Source: Pseudomonas sp. UBA1879 (GTDB lineage: Bacteria > Pseudomonadota > Gammaproteobacteria > Pseudomonadales > Pseudomonadaceae). Taken from it: a stretch of 64,000 nucleotides of DNA. The notes below the pieces were generated by a model that was given only the letters and a program-made list of their open reading frames with translations, was not told the origin of the DNA and made no database searches. The position numbers and the translations under genes are program-made. The stretch is taken from positions 1 through 64,000 of the forward strand of contig NZ_DDHJ01000010.1 in the NCBI RefSeq assembly GCF_002338065.1, read 5' to 3'. This document shows positions 7,585 to 16,585 of this stretch, in pieces (within the stretch, counting starts at the first letter, position 1; the number at the start of each line of letters is the position of its first letter).

Positions 7585-10500
7585 TTACGGCAACCATGCC
7601 TTCAGCAAGGTTTGCAGTGACGCGGCATCTTGAACCCAGTGAGTGAGGACCGCGCTGCGCAGCTGGTCGCCCCACGCGATACGCGTGTCTTCGTCATGCA
7701 AGTGGTCGGCAATCGCACTCCGCCAGCGACCCACGTCATTGTTCAAACGCTGCACCGGGAGCTCGCCGCGGAATCCGTCCACGTCACTGCACAGCACCGG
7801 CACGCCGCACGCCCCGTACTCCAGCAGCAGACCGTGATCGCGACAATGGTTGCTTAACGTATCGCACAACGGAACCAGTGCCAAATCCAGATTCAGCCCG
7901 GCAAGCAGGTCGCGATTCCCCCAGAAATGCGCGTTGCGGTGCACCTCTTGGGCCAGGCCGTTCAGACGCGGATGGCCGTCGCCCAGCAGCACCCAATCGA
8001 CCTCCAGCTCACGCATCAGGGCTTCGATCAAGGGAATGTCCGAGTGCTGCTCGCTGCTGACAAAGCAGCCGATCCGCGGGCGCGGATTGGCCAGACGCTT
8101 CGACAATGGCAGAGCCCAGTCGCCGCTCAGGCGGGAGGGCAGTACCTGCACCGGCGTCTGGTTGCGGTCGAAGATGTCCGCCAGCGCCGGGGTCGCCACC
8201 AGAATACGGTCGACCAGTCCCTGCGCCACCTGCACAGCGTTTGCCATTTCCAGCTCGCTGGGCAGGCCATCGATGTCCAGCACGCGGAAGCGTTTTGCGA
8301 ACGACGCGAGCGAGCGCATGGATTCGAGGCGCGGCGGGTCAAGGCGTCGGTGCAGAATGAGGCTGTCAGGCTGATAGCGTTCGACGTCAACCACACTCGG
8401 CACCTGTGCGCCAATGACGCCATCGAGCAAGCCCTCGGCTTTCAAGGTGTCGAACGGGTGCGAAATGCGCCGCCGCGCGGAAGCGGATTCCACGGCGGGG
8501 AAGGCGAGCACCGTCGGCAGGGGCAGCCCCTTGAGCGGACGCCAGGTCAATTCAGTGCGCCCGTCGATCCTGAAGCCGTTGTCTTCGAGGGACAAGTTGC
8601 GATTGTATGCAGGGTCGTTGGCCATGACAGGCAGCCACTTGCTCATCATCCCGTGCTGCTCGGAACGGAAGCGTCTGAGCTTCGCGGCGAATGCGGTGCG
8701 GTCGACGTGGGTCTGGCTGACGCTGCCTTCATGCAACAGCAACGCGTGAGGCGTCCAGACGATCAGGTAGCCCTGCGCGCCGACTTTCAGGCACAGATCG
8801 ACGTCGTTGTAGGAGACCTTGAACAGGTCTTCGTCCAGCCCCGCGACCTCTTCGTAGATTGACCGGCGGATCATCAGACACGCCGCCGTGACGGCGCTGT
8901 AGTTCTGATCGACCATTACGCGCTGCATGTAACCCGGTGTGGCAGCGGGCTGGCCAATGAACGGGTGCCCCGCCGGGCCATCCAGGCCGACCACCACCCC
9001 CGCATGCTGGATCAGGCCGTTGGGGAACAGCAGTTTGGCGCCGACCACCCCGACTTCCGGTCGCTGGGCATGGTTGAGCAACGCATGGAGCCAGCCACCG
9101 TCGAGGATGGCGGTGTCGTTGTTGAGCAACACCACGTATTCGCCTTTGGACTGGGTCACCGCGAAGTTGTTGATGGCCGAATAGTTGAACGGGTAGGGGT
9201 AGCGCAGCACACGGATTTTTTGCCCGCCAATGGCGTCCAGCTCAGCGAGCCAGGCCAAGGCTTCCTCGGTCTGGCTGTCGTTGTCGACGATGATCAACTC
9301 GTAATTGAAATACTGGGTTTTCTCCAGCAGCGTTTCCACGCAGCGACGCAGTATCGGCAATTGGTCCTTGGTTGGGACGATGATCGAGACCAGCGGCTCG
9401 GCGGTGTGACCGTAGTGAATGTGGTAGTGGCGCGCCGGGTATTCACGCACTTGGTGGGCGGTGTAGCCCCGGTTGTGCAGATGACGTTCCAGCGCCGTGA
9501 TCTCGTCGGGGTTGGGGTGCAACGACGGTGATTCACAGCTCAACAGCGGTTCGGTGAGGTGTTCGATGGCGCCCAGTCCCTGGCCGTCGATGATGCGCAG
9601 GATCAGGTCGAACTCCAGCGCCTGGGGCAGTTGGTCGTCGAACCCGCCAAACGCCAGAAACGCGTCGCGACGGAACAGCCAGTGCGTGGCCATGACCACA
9701 GGCAGGCTGAGCAGGTAATCCAGATTGATGTCCGGCCTGAACGCCGGGCCGGTCTGCTCGCCGCTGCGATGGATTTCATCGCCATACAGCATCGAGGCCG
9801 ACGAGCGCGGCAGCTGCTGTTCGAGAAGGCAAGTGCCGCTCTCGATCAGTTCATCCCCGGCGTTGAGCAGCAGCAGCCATGCGTGATCCACGCCGTCGAT
9901 CAGCGTGTTGATCTGCCGCGCGGGCGCCGCGCCGAGGCGATCCCAGCTGACGCCGGCAGGCAGGGTGCCTGGCGGCGTGTGGAGACTGAGAACGTGCACG
10001 CCGATAGCAGTCGCGGAACGGGCGCGCCAGCTCAACACGCTGGCGAGGGTTTTCGCCAGTGCCTCGGGCTGTCCGGAGGGGTCCTGCACGATGACCGTCA
10101 CGCTCGACTGCACGTTCAGCGCCTGGTGCGCGTCCAGCAGCCGACGCTGCACGGCGGTCAGTCGACGCGCTTCCAGCCAGCGGGGAATGTCCAGCGTCAT
10201 GCGCAGTTGGTAGCGCTCTGCGGCCTGCGACGTCAGGGCGATGAACCGCTGCAATTCGTCGCCGTCTGGCAGTGTCACCGGCGTGCCGTCGTTCAGCGCC
10301 AGGGTCAGCAGGATCGGCTCGGCGGCTCCGTGGCTGACCTCGTGGCTGACATAGAACACCAGGTCGGTGTCGACCGTGCCAAAGTCTTTTTCGATCAGAT
10401 CGTCTGAGGCGTTCAGGACGTAGCGCGCCACGACCCGGCTGGACAAAGGGTTGCCTTCCACCGAGCCGGGATAGACCGTGATCGGCAGCCGCTGGGCCGC

Positions 10501-10704
10501 CTTGCACGCTTCCAGGATTGACTCGGTCAGCACCGGCGTTTCCAGGTGCGGGCTGACCACCGTGCTCCCCGCGATGTACGCCTCGGCGCCGGCAAGGTTC
10601 AAGGCGTGACATAGCAGATGCATCGCTCGGCGGTCGTGGTCGCTGGCCAGGTCGTCACCGGCGTAGAGGATGTACGGATGGGCGGTGGTTTTCTCGAAAG
10701 TCAC
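7585..10704 (-). CDS. Giant multidomain glycosyltransferase (flagellin-glycosyltransferase-like)
   Basis: A 1039-residue cytoplasmic protein. Residues about 200-410 form a degenerate GT2-like core (LNAGDEL, YGDE). Residues about 437-690 form a second GT2 (GT-A) domain starting PLVSIIVPTKDQ, with an intact nucleotide/metal motif LLNNDT (around residue 526) and the downstream NDVDLC motif. Residues about 730-1039 form a GT4-like (GT-B) half with LLEYGACGVPVLCSD. It is paralogous to the island proteins at 33535-37134 and 44674-47601, sharing RPEVGVVGAK, GYMQR and VWTPHA, but it sits about 23 kb away, outside the island. Fgt-type proteins of P. syringae glycosylate flagellin, so this one may be the third member of a set. 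Its sugar and acceptor are inference. The gene converges on the AraC gene 21 bases away. Confidence 0.87.
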   Translation of the reverse strand: MTFEKTTAHPYILYAGDDLASDHDRRAMHLLCHALNLAGAEAYIAGSTVVSPHLETPVLTESILEACKAAQRLPITVYPGSVEGNPLSSRVVARYVLNASDDLIEKDFGTVDTDLVFYVSHEVSHGAAEPILLTLALNDGTPVTLPDGDELQRFIALTSQAAERYQLRMTLDIPRWLEARRLTAVQRRLLDAHQALNVQSSVTVIVQDPSGQPEALAKTLASVLSWRARSATAIGVHVLSLHTPPGTLPAGVSWDRLGAAPARQINTLIDGVDHAWLLLLNAGDELIESGTCLLEQQLPRSSASMLYGDEIHRSGEQTGPAFRPDINLDYLLSLPVVMATHWLFRRDAFLAFGGFDDQLPQALEFDLILRIIDGQGLGAIEHLTEPLLSCESPSLHPNPDEITALERHLHNRGYTAHQVREYPARHYHIHYGHTAEPLVSIIVPTKDQLPILRRCVETLLEKTQYFNYELIIVDNDSQTEEALAWLAELDAIGGQKIRVLRYPYPFNYSAINNFAVTQSKGEYVVLLNNDTAILDGGWLHALLNHAQRPEVGVVGAKLLFPNGLIQHAGVVVGLDGPAGHPFIGQPAATPGYMQRVMVDQNYSAVTAACLMIRRSIYEEVAGLDEDLFKVSYNDVDLCLKVGAQGYLIVWTPHALLLHEGSVSQTHVDRTAFAAKLRRFRSEQHGMMSKWLPVMANDPAYNRNLSLEDNGFRIDGRTELTWRPLKGLPLPTVLAFPAVESASARRRISHPFDTLKAEGLLDGVIGAQVPSVVDVERYQPDSLILHRRLDPPRLESMRSLASFAKRFRVLDIDGLPSELEMANAVQVAQGLVDRILVATPALADIFDRNQTPVQVLPSRLSGDWALPLSKRLANPRPRIGCFVSSEQHSDIPLIEALMRELEVDWVLLGDGHPRLNGLAQEVHRNAHFWGNRDLLAGLNLDLALVPLCDTLSNHCRDHGLLLEYGACGVPVLCSDVDGFRGELPVQRLNNDVGRWRSAIADHLHDEDTRIAWGDQLRSAVLTHWVQDAASLQTLLKAWLP

Positions 10705-10923
10705 GGCGTGCTCGATGATCGTCTAAGAGGCGGGCCGAATGAGCGCCCCGTCAGGAAAGTGGCGAATGTGCGCCAAAGGCCGAAGTGCAGCAATAAACCG
10801 GCCAGCTGTGATGCTCTCCCAGAGGGGGCAACGCCCATGGGGTGCTTGATATGTTGAACGCCCGGCGCTTATTTTGTACGCCTGCCGCAGTAAGCGGCCT
10901 GCCAGCTAAAAAGGATTTGCGTC

Positions 10924-12267
10924 ATGTCGAGCGATGGGCCTGATTCACTCGCGCAGCGATTGATGGGCATTGATGAAATTGAATGCGTCACCCCGGACCT
11001 CAACGGTGTGCCGCGTGGAAAAGTGATGACGGCGCAGGGCTTCCTCGAAGGGCGGCGTCTGCAACTGGCCCGGGGCGTGCTGCTGCAATGCATCATGGGT
11101 GGCTACCCGGCAGCCAGGTTCTACGGCAGCGATGACGGCGACCTGGCGCTGATCGCCGACGCCCGACAGATTCACCGCTTGCCCTGGAGCGACGAGCCGC
11201 GCGCGTTGGCCATTTGCGACGCCGACGAACTGGATGGCGAACCCTCCAGCCTGTCCACCCGGGGCCAGCTCAAATCGGTGATCGCACGGTATGCCCGGCA
11301 GGGCTGGTCGCCGGTGGTCGCCACCGAACTGGAATTCTTCGTCTTCGCCCCGAACAGCGACCCGAACCAACCGTTCCAGCCGCCCGTGGGCCTGGACGGT
11401 CGTCGCGAGGACGGCCAGTCGGCGTTCAGTATCAGCTCCAACAACGGCCTTCGCCCGTTCTTCAGCGAAGTCTACAGATGCATGGCTGCGCTGGGCCTGC
11501 CCCGCGACACCTTCATGCATGAAATGGGCGTCAGCCAGTTCGAGATCAATCTGCTGCACGGTGATCCGCTGCTGCTGGCGGACCAGACGTTTCTGTTCAA
11601 GCACATGCTCAAGGAAGTGGCGCTCAAGCACGGCCTTAGCGTGGTCTGCATGGCCAAACCGCTGGCCCACACGCCGGGCAGTTCGATGCACATTCATCAG
11701 AGCGTTGTCGACAGCACGACCGGGCAAAACATTTTCAGCGATGAACAAGGGGAGGCGACCGAGGCTTTTCACCACTTCATCGGCGGCCAGCAGGCGGCAA
11801 TGGCGGATTTCACGGCTTTATTTGCGCCGAACGTCAATTCCTACCAGCGTTTGTGTCATCCTTTCGCCTCCCCGAACAATGCTTGCTGGTCCCACGACAA
11901 CCGTGCGGCCGGGCTGCGTATTCCGGCCAGTGCGCCGGTCGCGCGGCGGGTGGAAAACCGCCTGCCGGGGGCTGACGCCAACCCCTATCTGGCGATTGCA
12001 GCCAGTCTTGCGGCCGGCCTGTACGGCATCGAGCACCGCCTGTCACCGTCGGCGCCGATTCAGGGCGAGTTCGTCGTACCGGACAATCTTTCGCTGCCCT
12101 GTACCTTGCATGCGGCTTTGGAGCGTCTGACACGCAGCCCGCTGGCCAAGGAACTGTTTGGTGCCGAATTCATCGAAGGCTACATCGCGTCGAAGACCCT
12201 GGAGCTGACCAGTTTCTTTAACGAAATCACGCCTTGGGAGCGTCGCGTTTTGGCCTCTCAAGCTTAA
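10924..12267 (+). CDS. Glutamine synthetase family protein (gamma-glutamylpolyamine synthetase-like)
   Basis: A 447-residue GlnA-superfamily ligase, expected to join glutamate to an amine using ATP. Visible motifs are ATELEFF (metal/glutamate site), QFEINLLHGD, GSSMHIHQS (His ligand region) and the C-terminal NPYLAIAASLAAGLYGI. The N-terminal segment VTPDLNGVPRGK is typical of the PuuA/SpuI-like branch rather than true GlnA, and the length fits. AAGGA lies about 10 bases before the ATG. A strong terminator follows, so it is probably transcribed alone. The amine substrate (putrescine, ethanolamine or another) cannot be assigned. Confidence 0.88.
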   Translation: MSSDGPDSLAQRLMGIDEIECVTPDLNGVPRGKVMTAQGFLEGRRLQLARGVLLQCIMGGYPAARFYGSDDGDLALIADARQIHRLPWSDEPRALAICDADELDGEPSSLSTRGQLKSVIARYARQGWSPVVATELEFFVFAPNSDPNQPFQPPVGLDGRREDGQSAFSISSNNGLRPFFSEVYRCMAALGLPRDTFMHEMGVSQFEINLLHGDPLLLADQTFLFKHMLKEVALKHGLSVVCMAKPLAHTPGSSMHIHQSVVDSTTGQNIFSDEQGEATEAFHHFIGGQQAAMADFTALFAPNVNSYQRLCHPFASPNNACWSHDNRAAGLRIPASAPVARRVENRLPGADANPYLAIAASLAAGLYGIEHRLSPSAPIQGEFVVPDNLSLPCTLHAALERLTRSPLAKELFGAEFIEGYIASKTLELTSFFNEITPWERRVLASQA

Positions 12268-12278
12268 GAACTGTGTTT

Positions 12279-12314
12279 CGCCAATCCTCGGTGGACGAGG
12301 GTTGGCGTTTTTTT
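12279..12314 (+). terminator. Terminator between the glutamine synthetase-like and MFS genes
   Basis: CGCCAATCCTCG, a GTGGA loop and CGAGGGTTGGCG are followed by seven T residues, starting 12 bases after the stop codon. The poly-T ends only a few bases before the Shine-Dalgarno GGAAAG of the next gene, so any MFS transcription must read through it or start within it. Confidence 0.88.
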
Positions 12315-12323
12315 GGAAAGCCA

Positions 12324-13805
12324 ATGCGCCAAATCTGGAAGTCGTTTCGAGCGCTGTATTTTGCCTCACTGATGATGTTGATCGGTTCGGGCCTGTTGAG
12401 TACTTACCTGGCCTTGCGTCTGGCCGCCGATCATGTGGACGGTCTGTGGGTCGGTGCGTTGATGGCCGCCAACTACGTCGGCCTGGCGCTGGGTGGCAAG
12501 GTGGGTCACCGGCTGATTGGTCGGGTCGGGCACATTCGGGCGTACGCGACATGTGCCGGGATCGTCGGCGCGGCGGTGCTGGGGCATGGTTTGATCGACT
12601 ACCTGCCAGCCTGGATCTTCCTGCGCATGATCGTCGGCCTTGGCATGATGTGTCAGTACATGGTCATTGAAAGCTGGCTCAACGAACAGGCCTCGCCGAA
12701 ACAGCGCGGTACCGTGTTCAGCGGCTACATGATCGCGTCCTACCTGGGGCTGGTGCTCGGTCAGTTGATTCTCGTGGTGCATCCGCAGTTGGGGCCTGAG
12801 CTGCTGATGCTGGTTGCGATGTGCTTTACGCTGTGTCTGGTGCCGGTGGCGATGACCCGCAGCATTCACCCGGCGCCCATGCGGCCTGCGCCGTTGGAGC
12901 CGCTGTTCTTCATGCGTCGTGTGCCGCAGTCGCTGACCACGGTCCTGAGTGCCGGGCTGATCATTGGCTCGTTTTACGGCCTTGCGCCCTTGTACGCAGC
13001 GCAGCAGGGGCTGACCACCGAGCACGTTGGTCTGTTCATGGCCACCTGTATTGGCGCGGGTCTGTTGGTGCAAGGGCCGCTGGGCAAACTGTCCGACCGC
13101 TACGACCGCGCTTGGTTGATCCGGGGCGTGGCCGGTCTGCTGGTGCTAGCGGCGCTGCCGCTGGCGATCTTTCCAGGCATGCCGATGGAGGTCGTGTTCG
13201 CCATGGGCTTCGTCGCCTCACTGCTGCAATTCGCCCTGTACCCGCTGGCGGTGGCCTTTTCCAACGACCACGTGGAAGGCGAGCGGCGGGTATCGCTCAC
13301 GGCCATGTTGCTGATGACGTACGGGATAGGCGCCAGTATCGGGCCGTTGGTAGCAGGCGTGCTGATGAAGCAGTTCGGCAGCAACATGCTCTATGCCTTC
13401 GTCTGCTTCACGGCGTTGATGCTGGTGCTGCGCATCCGTCCCAAGGCTGTCACCAATCTGCACCAGGTGGAAGATGCGCCGCTGCATCACATCGCGATGC
13501 CGGACAGCATGTCCAGTTCGCCGTTGGTGGTGGCCCTCGATCCGCGCGTGGATGAGCAAGTGGTTCAAGACCAGATGCAGACCGCGACTGAGCCGGAGGA
13601 GGGCGCGCCTGACGCCCAGACCGGGTCAACGTCCGAGCCGCAGCCGGGCAGCGAAGAAGCGCCAGAGCGCGTAGTGGCGTCGGGTGAGGGGGTGGTCAGG
13701 CCCGTGGCGGTGGTGGATGCAGATGCCAGCACTGAACCGCAGGCCGCCAAACCGGACGCGGCCCATGAAGCGTCACGGGACGTGGGTGTGGATCGGCCGT
13801 TGTAA
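12324..13805 (+). CDS. MFS transporter (YcaD-like) with long disordered tail
   Basis: Twelve hydrophobic segments from about residue 10 to 392 indicate a major facilitator of the inner membrane. Motifs include GALMAANYVGLALGGKVGHR and a loop 8-9 GKLSDRYDRAWLIR that mirrors the MFS signature. I chose the ATG at 12324, with GGAAAG just upstream, over a longer frame that overlaps the preceding gene. The last 90 or so residues (after about 400) are acidic and rich in Pro, Glu, Ala and Asp, with no membrane character. This is an unusual cytoplasmic extension for a family member of about 400 residues. The substrate is unknown. Confidence 0.85.
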   Translation: MRQIWKSFRALYFASLMMLIGSGLLSTYLALRLAADHVDGLWVGALMAANYVGLALGGKVGHRLIGRVGHIRAYATCAGIVGAAVLGHGLIDYLPAWIFLRMIVGLGMMCQYMVIESWLNEQASPKQRGTVFSGYMIASYLGLVLGQLILVVHPQLGPELLMLVAMCFTLCLVPVAMTRSIHPAPMRPAPLEPLFFMRRVPQSLTTVLSAGLIIGSFYGLAPLYAAQQGLTTEHVGLFMATCIGAGLLVQGPLGKLSDRYDRAWLIRGVAGLLVLAALPLAIFPGMPMEVVFAMGFVASLLQFALYPLAVAFSNDHVEGERRVSLTAMLLMTYGIGASIGPLVAGVLMKQFGSNMLYAFVCFTALMLVLRIRPKAVTNLHQVEDAPLHHIAMPDSMSSSPLVVALDPRVDEQVVQDQMQTATEPEEGAPDAQTGSTSEPQPGSEEAPERVVASGEGVVRPVAVVDADASTEPQAAKPDAAHEASRDVGVDRPL

Positions 13806-13906
13806 GTGCGAGCAGTGAGCGCTCACGCCGCGGGAGCTGTACGTGTCCAGCCAGAGCGGTGTGCCCACCGGATCGATAACTGCAAGAGAGGCAGACGTAG
13901 AAGCAG

Positions 13907-13929
13907 AAACGGCCCCGAAGGGCCGTTTT
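13907..13929. terminator. Hairpin between convergent MFS and flgZ genes
   Basis: AAACGGCCC, loop CGAA, GGGCCGTTT form a perfect hairpin. It abuts the stop codon of the minus-strand flgZ gene and could serve both converging transcripts. Confidence 0.7.
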
Positions 13930-14669
13930 CAGAAGTCGTCGTCCTTGTCGAAGCGACGGGCTTCACGCTGCAATTGATACACGAAACGTTCGACCTGACG
14001 CTGCACCAACCCACTGATGTTGTGGAAGCGCACGCCAGCGAAGGTGGTGTTGATCCTTTCCTCGAAGTGCAGATACCGCAGTTCCACCGAGGTGGTCATG
14101 CTGCCGAAGGGCAGGTTGGCGATGAAGCGGTCGTACACCTGGCCCAGTTGCATGCGTTCGGACACATCGCCTTCGAAACGCAATTTGCAGCCGGTGGCCG
14201 AAATGTCCAGAAGCTTGCCGCGCAACGGCGACTTGAGCTTTTCCCCGCCGATTTCGATATCGACCAGAGACGCCAGCTTGAGGGCTGCGCGGAAGGCATT
14301 GCGGCGCTGGTGATAAACCACTTCTTCAGGCAGGGGGCCGCGATAACTGTGCGGGTCCTCGATGATGGTCATTTGCGCCTTGACTTCCCAGGCGATGCGC
14401 ACGCCGTCGTGGAAACCTTCGACACGGAACGGCTCGCCGTTGGCCAGGAACCGTTCACCGTCGCGGGGGATCATTTCGTCGAGGGCGATTTCGTTGCTGT
14501 CGCGGTCGACGTCGATGACATAGCTCTGGAAGCGCTGACTGCGCTCGTGAAAAGTGATGATCAGCGGATCATGGCTTTCCATCAGCAGCCGCATGTTGGC
14601 GGCAATTTCCAAAGGCGTGGTCAGTACCTTCGGGGGCTGCGGAACATCGTCCGCGCTTGAGGCATTCAC
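13929..14669 (-). CDS. flgZ: Flagellar brake protein FlgZ/YcgR (PilZ domain)
   Basis: A 246-residue cyclic-di-GMP effector that slows motility. The N-terminal YcgR domain (about residues 15-115) precedes a C-terminal PilZ domain (about 118-235) holding the arginine-rich c-di-GMP site (QRRNAFR) and the D-x-S-x-x-G motif (DISATG). Both halves of the binding site are intact. It is the last gene of the minus-strand flgA-flgM-flgN-flgZ group, 81 bases from flgN. In Pseudomonas the FlgMN-linked PilZ protein acts at the flagellar motor or stator when c-di-GMP rises. Confidence 0.93.
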   Translation of the reverse strand: MNASSADDVPQPPKVLTTPLEIAANMRLLMESHDPLIITFHERSQRFQSYVIDVDRDSNEIALDEMIPRDGERFLANGEPFRVEGFHDGVRIAWEVKAQMTIIEDPHSYRGPLPEEVVYHQRRNAFRAALKLASLVDIEIGGEKLKSPLRGKLLDISATGCKLRFEGDVSERMQLGQVYDRFIANLPFGSMTTSVELRYLHFEERINTTFAGVRFHNISGLVQRQVERFVYQLQREARRFDKDDDF

Positions 14670-14750
14670 GGTTCATCCATCTCCAGGCAAAAAACGACAG
14701 CGTGCGGCGCGGGCATTTTGCCATCATGTTGCACGCCTTGATACTAGAAC

Positions 14751-15218
14751 TTACGCCTGGCTAAGCGGACGTGGTCTGGCCCTGCCCGATGTCGAACCCC
14801 GGCTGTCATACAGCGTCGGCGTATCGCCACCATTGAGGATTCTGAGCTGTTGCGCCGTGGTCAGCTGTTGCAGCTGGATCAGGCTGCCGTTCTGTCCATT
14901 GGCGGCCTGGCACTCGGCGATCAACGCGCTCAGTTCGTCGCTTGCGTTCAATAACGCTTCACCGACTGACGAGTGTTTGGCCACTTCCTCGAGTCCCGCG
15001 CGACTGGCGGGCAGGCCAAGGCTCGACAGCAGCTGTGAGCGTCTGCGTCCATGCTGTTCGAGCACGATCACCAGCGCCTGTTTCTGCGCCAGGATGTGTT
15101 CCATTTCGACCATATTGCGACCATGCAGGGCCAGTGATTCAGCCTTCAGGATTTCCAGCAGATGCTGGGCTGGCGCAATATCGTCCGTGATCAGTTGAAG
15201 CAATGTAGTGTCTTGCAT
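14751..15218 (-). CDS. flgN: FlgN, chaperone for FlgK and FlgL
   Basis: A 155-residue, mainly helical protein with the FlgN family N-terminal helix and the conserved central pattern (LAQKQALVIVLEQHGRRR). FlgN binds the hook-filament junction proteins FlgK and FlgL and delivers them to the flagellar export gate. It lies 49 bases downstream of flgM on the same strand and is probably co-transcribed from the FliA-type promoter before flgM. The C-terminal tail from about residue 125 is low-complexity and likely carries the substrate-binding part. Confidence 0.9.
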   Translation of the reverse strand: MQDTTLLQLITDDIAPAQHLLEILKAESLALHGRNMVEMEHILAQKQALVIVLEQHGRRRSQLLSSLGLPASRAGLEEVAKHSSVGEALLNASDELSALIAECQAANGQNGSLIQLQQLTTAQQLRILNGGDTPTLYDSRGSTSGRARPRPLSQA

Positions 15219-15267
15219 CGCATGCCCTGGGATTTAAGCGTCCAGAAGCCCCTGCGCAAACCGGGGG

Positions 15268-15585
15268 CTAGCGCTGGGCTTCGAAATCGAGCAGTTTGCT
15301 GGCAACACGATTGCTGTCGACCTTGTAACTGCCGTCGGCGATGGCCTGTTTCAACTCAGCCACACGGCTGCTGTTGACGACGGGCTGATCACGCAACGAA
15401 TCAGTGATCTTCTGCAACTGTTGAGCTTCGCTGCTCAAACTGACTGTCTCGCCACTGCCGCTCACGCTTGTGGAAGTGCTGACCGTCGCCGCAGCGTCGG
15501 TTTTGCCGGCTTCCTTGGTGCTGGCGGTACGCTGTGTACCCCCAACGGTAGTGGAACTATTCAAACGACTGAAGTCGATGACCAT
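15268..15585 (-). CDS. flgM: FlgM anti-sigma-28 factor
   Basis: A 105-residue small protein. The start at 15585 begins MVIDFSRLN, the usual Pseudomonas FlgM N-terminus; a longer frame upstream has no support. The disordered Thr/Ser/Ala-rich N-half is followed by the FliA-binding C-half (residues about 60-105) with SSEAQQLQKI and VAELKQAIADGSYKVDSNRVA. FlgM holds FliA inactive until the hook is complete and FlgM is exported. An excellent FliA-type promoter lies about 40-65 bases upstream, giving the expected feedback. Confidence 0.94.
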   Translation of the reverse strand: MVIDFSRLNSSTTVGGTQRTASTKEAGKTDAAATVSTSTSVSGSGETVSLSSEAQQLQKITDSLRDQPVVNSSRVAELKQAIADGSYKVDSNRVASKLLDFEAQR

Positions 15586-15622
15586 GATTGAAAAACCTCT
15601 GGGTTCTAGGACGCTTGCCTTG

Positions 15623-15649
15623 GTTTCGGCCAAACCCGGAATAACTTTA
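15623..15649 (-). promoter_or_regulatory. FliA (sigma-28) promoter for flgMN
   Basis: Read on the minus strand: TAAA, 15 bases, GCCGAAAC. The spacing equals the sigma-28 consensus (TAAA-N15-GCCGATAA), and the -10 element is identical to that of the second flagellin gene. Confidence 0.8.
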
Positions 15650-15747
15650 GGGCCTGCACGAAAACAGTCTCAAATGGACTGCCCGTCAGGCATATGGGTT
15701 CCGAGTGTAGGAAAAGCGCAAGCGTCGCGCCAGAGGATCGCGGCTTT

Positions 15748-16509
15748 TTACATAGGCACCTCAACTTGGCCGGGGGCCACGATATTGGCCTTGATCACGC
15801 GTTTCGAATTGAGGTTCTTGACCCGAATCTGTTCGTTGAAGCCGCCATCGGACAGCGCTTCGCCGGGCATGCGCACGCTCATCGCGCCGCTGCGCGCGCT
15901 GATTACCACTTGATCGCCCTTGCGCACCATTTGCGGCTGTTCCAGATGCAACGGCGTGAGGATCTGATCGATGACCGTCGGTCGGACAACCTTCTGTCCT
16001 ATGGCCTGATCCACCGAATCCAGAAAACCTTGCCCCAACAGCCCTACGTCGCGCTCGCGCAGGGCCACGTCAGCATCCGAGACAATGACGTCGCGCTTCA
16101 TCGGCCGTACCACGGTCACCACATTGCGAAACAGATGTACCTGGGCCGGGACGAAGACCGTCCATGGAGCACTGCCTTCACAACGCACTTTCACGGTGAC
16201 CCGACCGATGGGTTTGGCCGGGCTTTCCAGCGAGGCTGTCAAATCCCTGTCGCAATGGGGCATGCGCAGGCGAGGGTCGAGCTGCTTGACTTCGATCTCG
16301 TATCGGCCGGTGGTCTGACTGGTCGCCAGATAGTCTTCCACGGTGAATTCAAGAAAGCCTTGGGTGACGCCGATAAGTTGTTCAGGCAACGTCACATTGT
16401 CCGCACGGCTGATCCCGGCGGCACAAAGCAGACACGCCGCCATCAGCAGGCTGAAGAGTCTGCGAAGGGCGGGGGCCAGGTGTCGGGATACTGTCGTTTG
16501 TGTGTTCAT
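15748..16509 (-). CDS. flgA: FlgA, P-ring assembly chaperone
   Basis: A 253-residue periplasmic chaperone for FlgI. I start it at 16509 (MNTQTTVSRH); the upstream extension overlaps the promoter and cheV. A signal peptide spans residues 1 to about 36 (hydrophobic LFSLLMAACLLCAAG, cleavage near SRA|DN). The SAF/ChapFlgA domain occupies the C-terminal half (AQVHLFRNVVTVVRPMKRDV...), ending VKNLNSKRVIKANIVAPG, which is the conserved family end. An RpoN promoter lies immediately upstream. flgA is divergent from cheV. Confidence 0.94.
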   Translation of the reverse strand: MNTQTTVSRHLAPALRRLFSLLMAACLLCAAGISRADNVTLPEQLIGVTQGFLEFTVEDYLATSQTTGRYEIEVKQLDPRLRMPHCDRDLTASLESPAKPIGRVTVKVRCEGSAPWTVFVPAQVHLFRNVVTVVRPMKRDVIVSDADVALRERDVGLLGQGFLDSVDQAIGQKVVRPTVIDQILTPLHLEQPQMVRKGDQVVISARSGAMSVRMPGEALSDGGFNEQIRVKNLNSKRVIKANIVAPGQVEVPM

Positions 16510-16520
16510 GACAGGTAAAT

Positions 16521-16536
16521 AGCAAGGCCCGTGCCG
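16521..16536 (-). promoter_or_regulatory. RpoN (sigma-54) promoter for flgA
   Basis: On the minus strand, CGGCACGGGCCTTGCT keeps GG and GC 10 bases apart and matches TGGCACG-N4-TTGCW except for the first base. It lies 12 bases before the flgA start codon. In P. aeruginosa flgA is a FleQ/RpoN target, consistent with this site. Confidence 0.88.
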
Positions 16537-16585
16537 CTTGCCGCTGTGGCAGTGCGCAATTGGTCGTTTTGGGAAGGAGTGGGGC

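Noticed and set aside
16510..16585. FliA promoter for cheVR
   Set aside because: TAAA at 16516-16519 is followed 15 bases later by CGCTTGCC, which does not resemble the sigma-28 -10 element.
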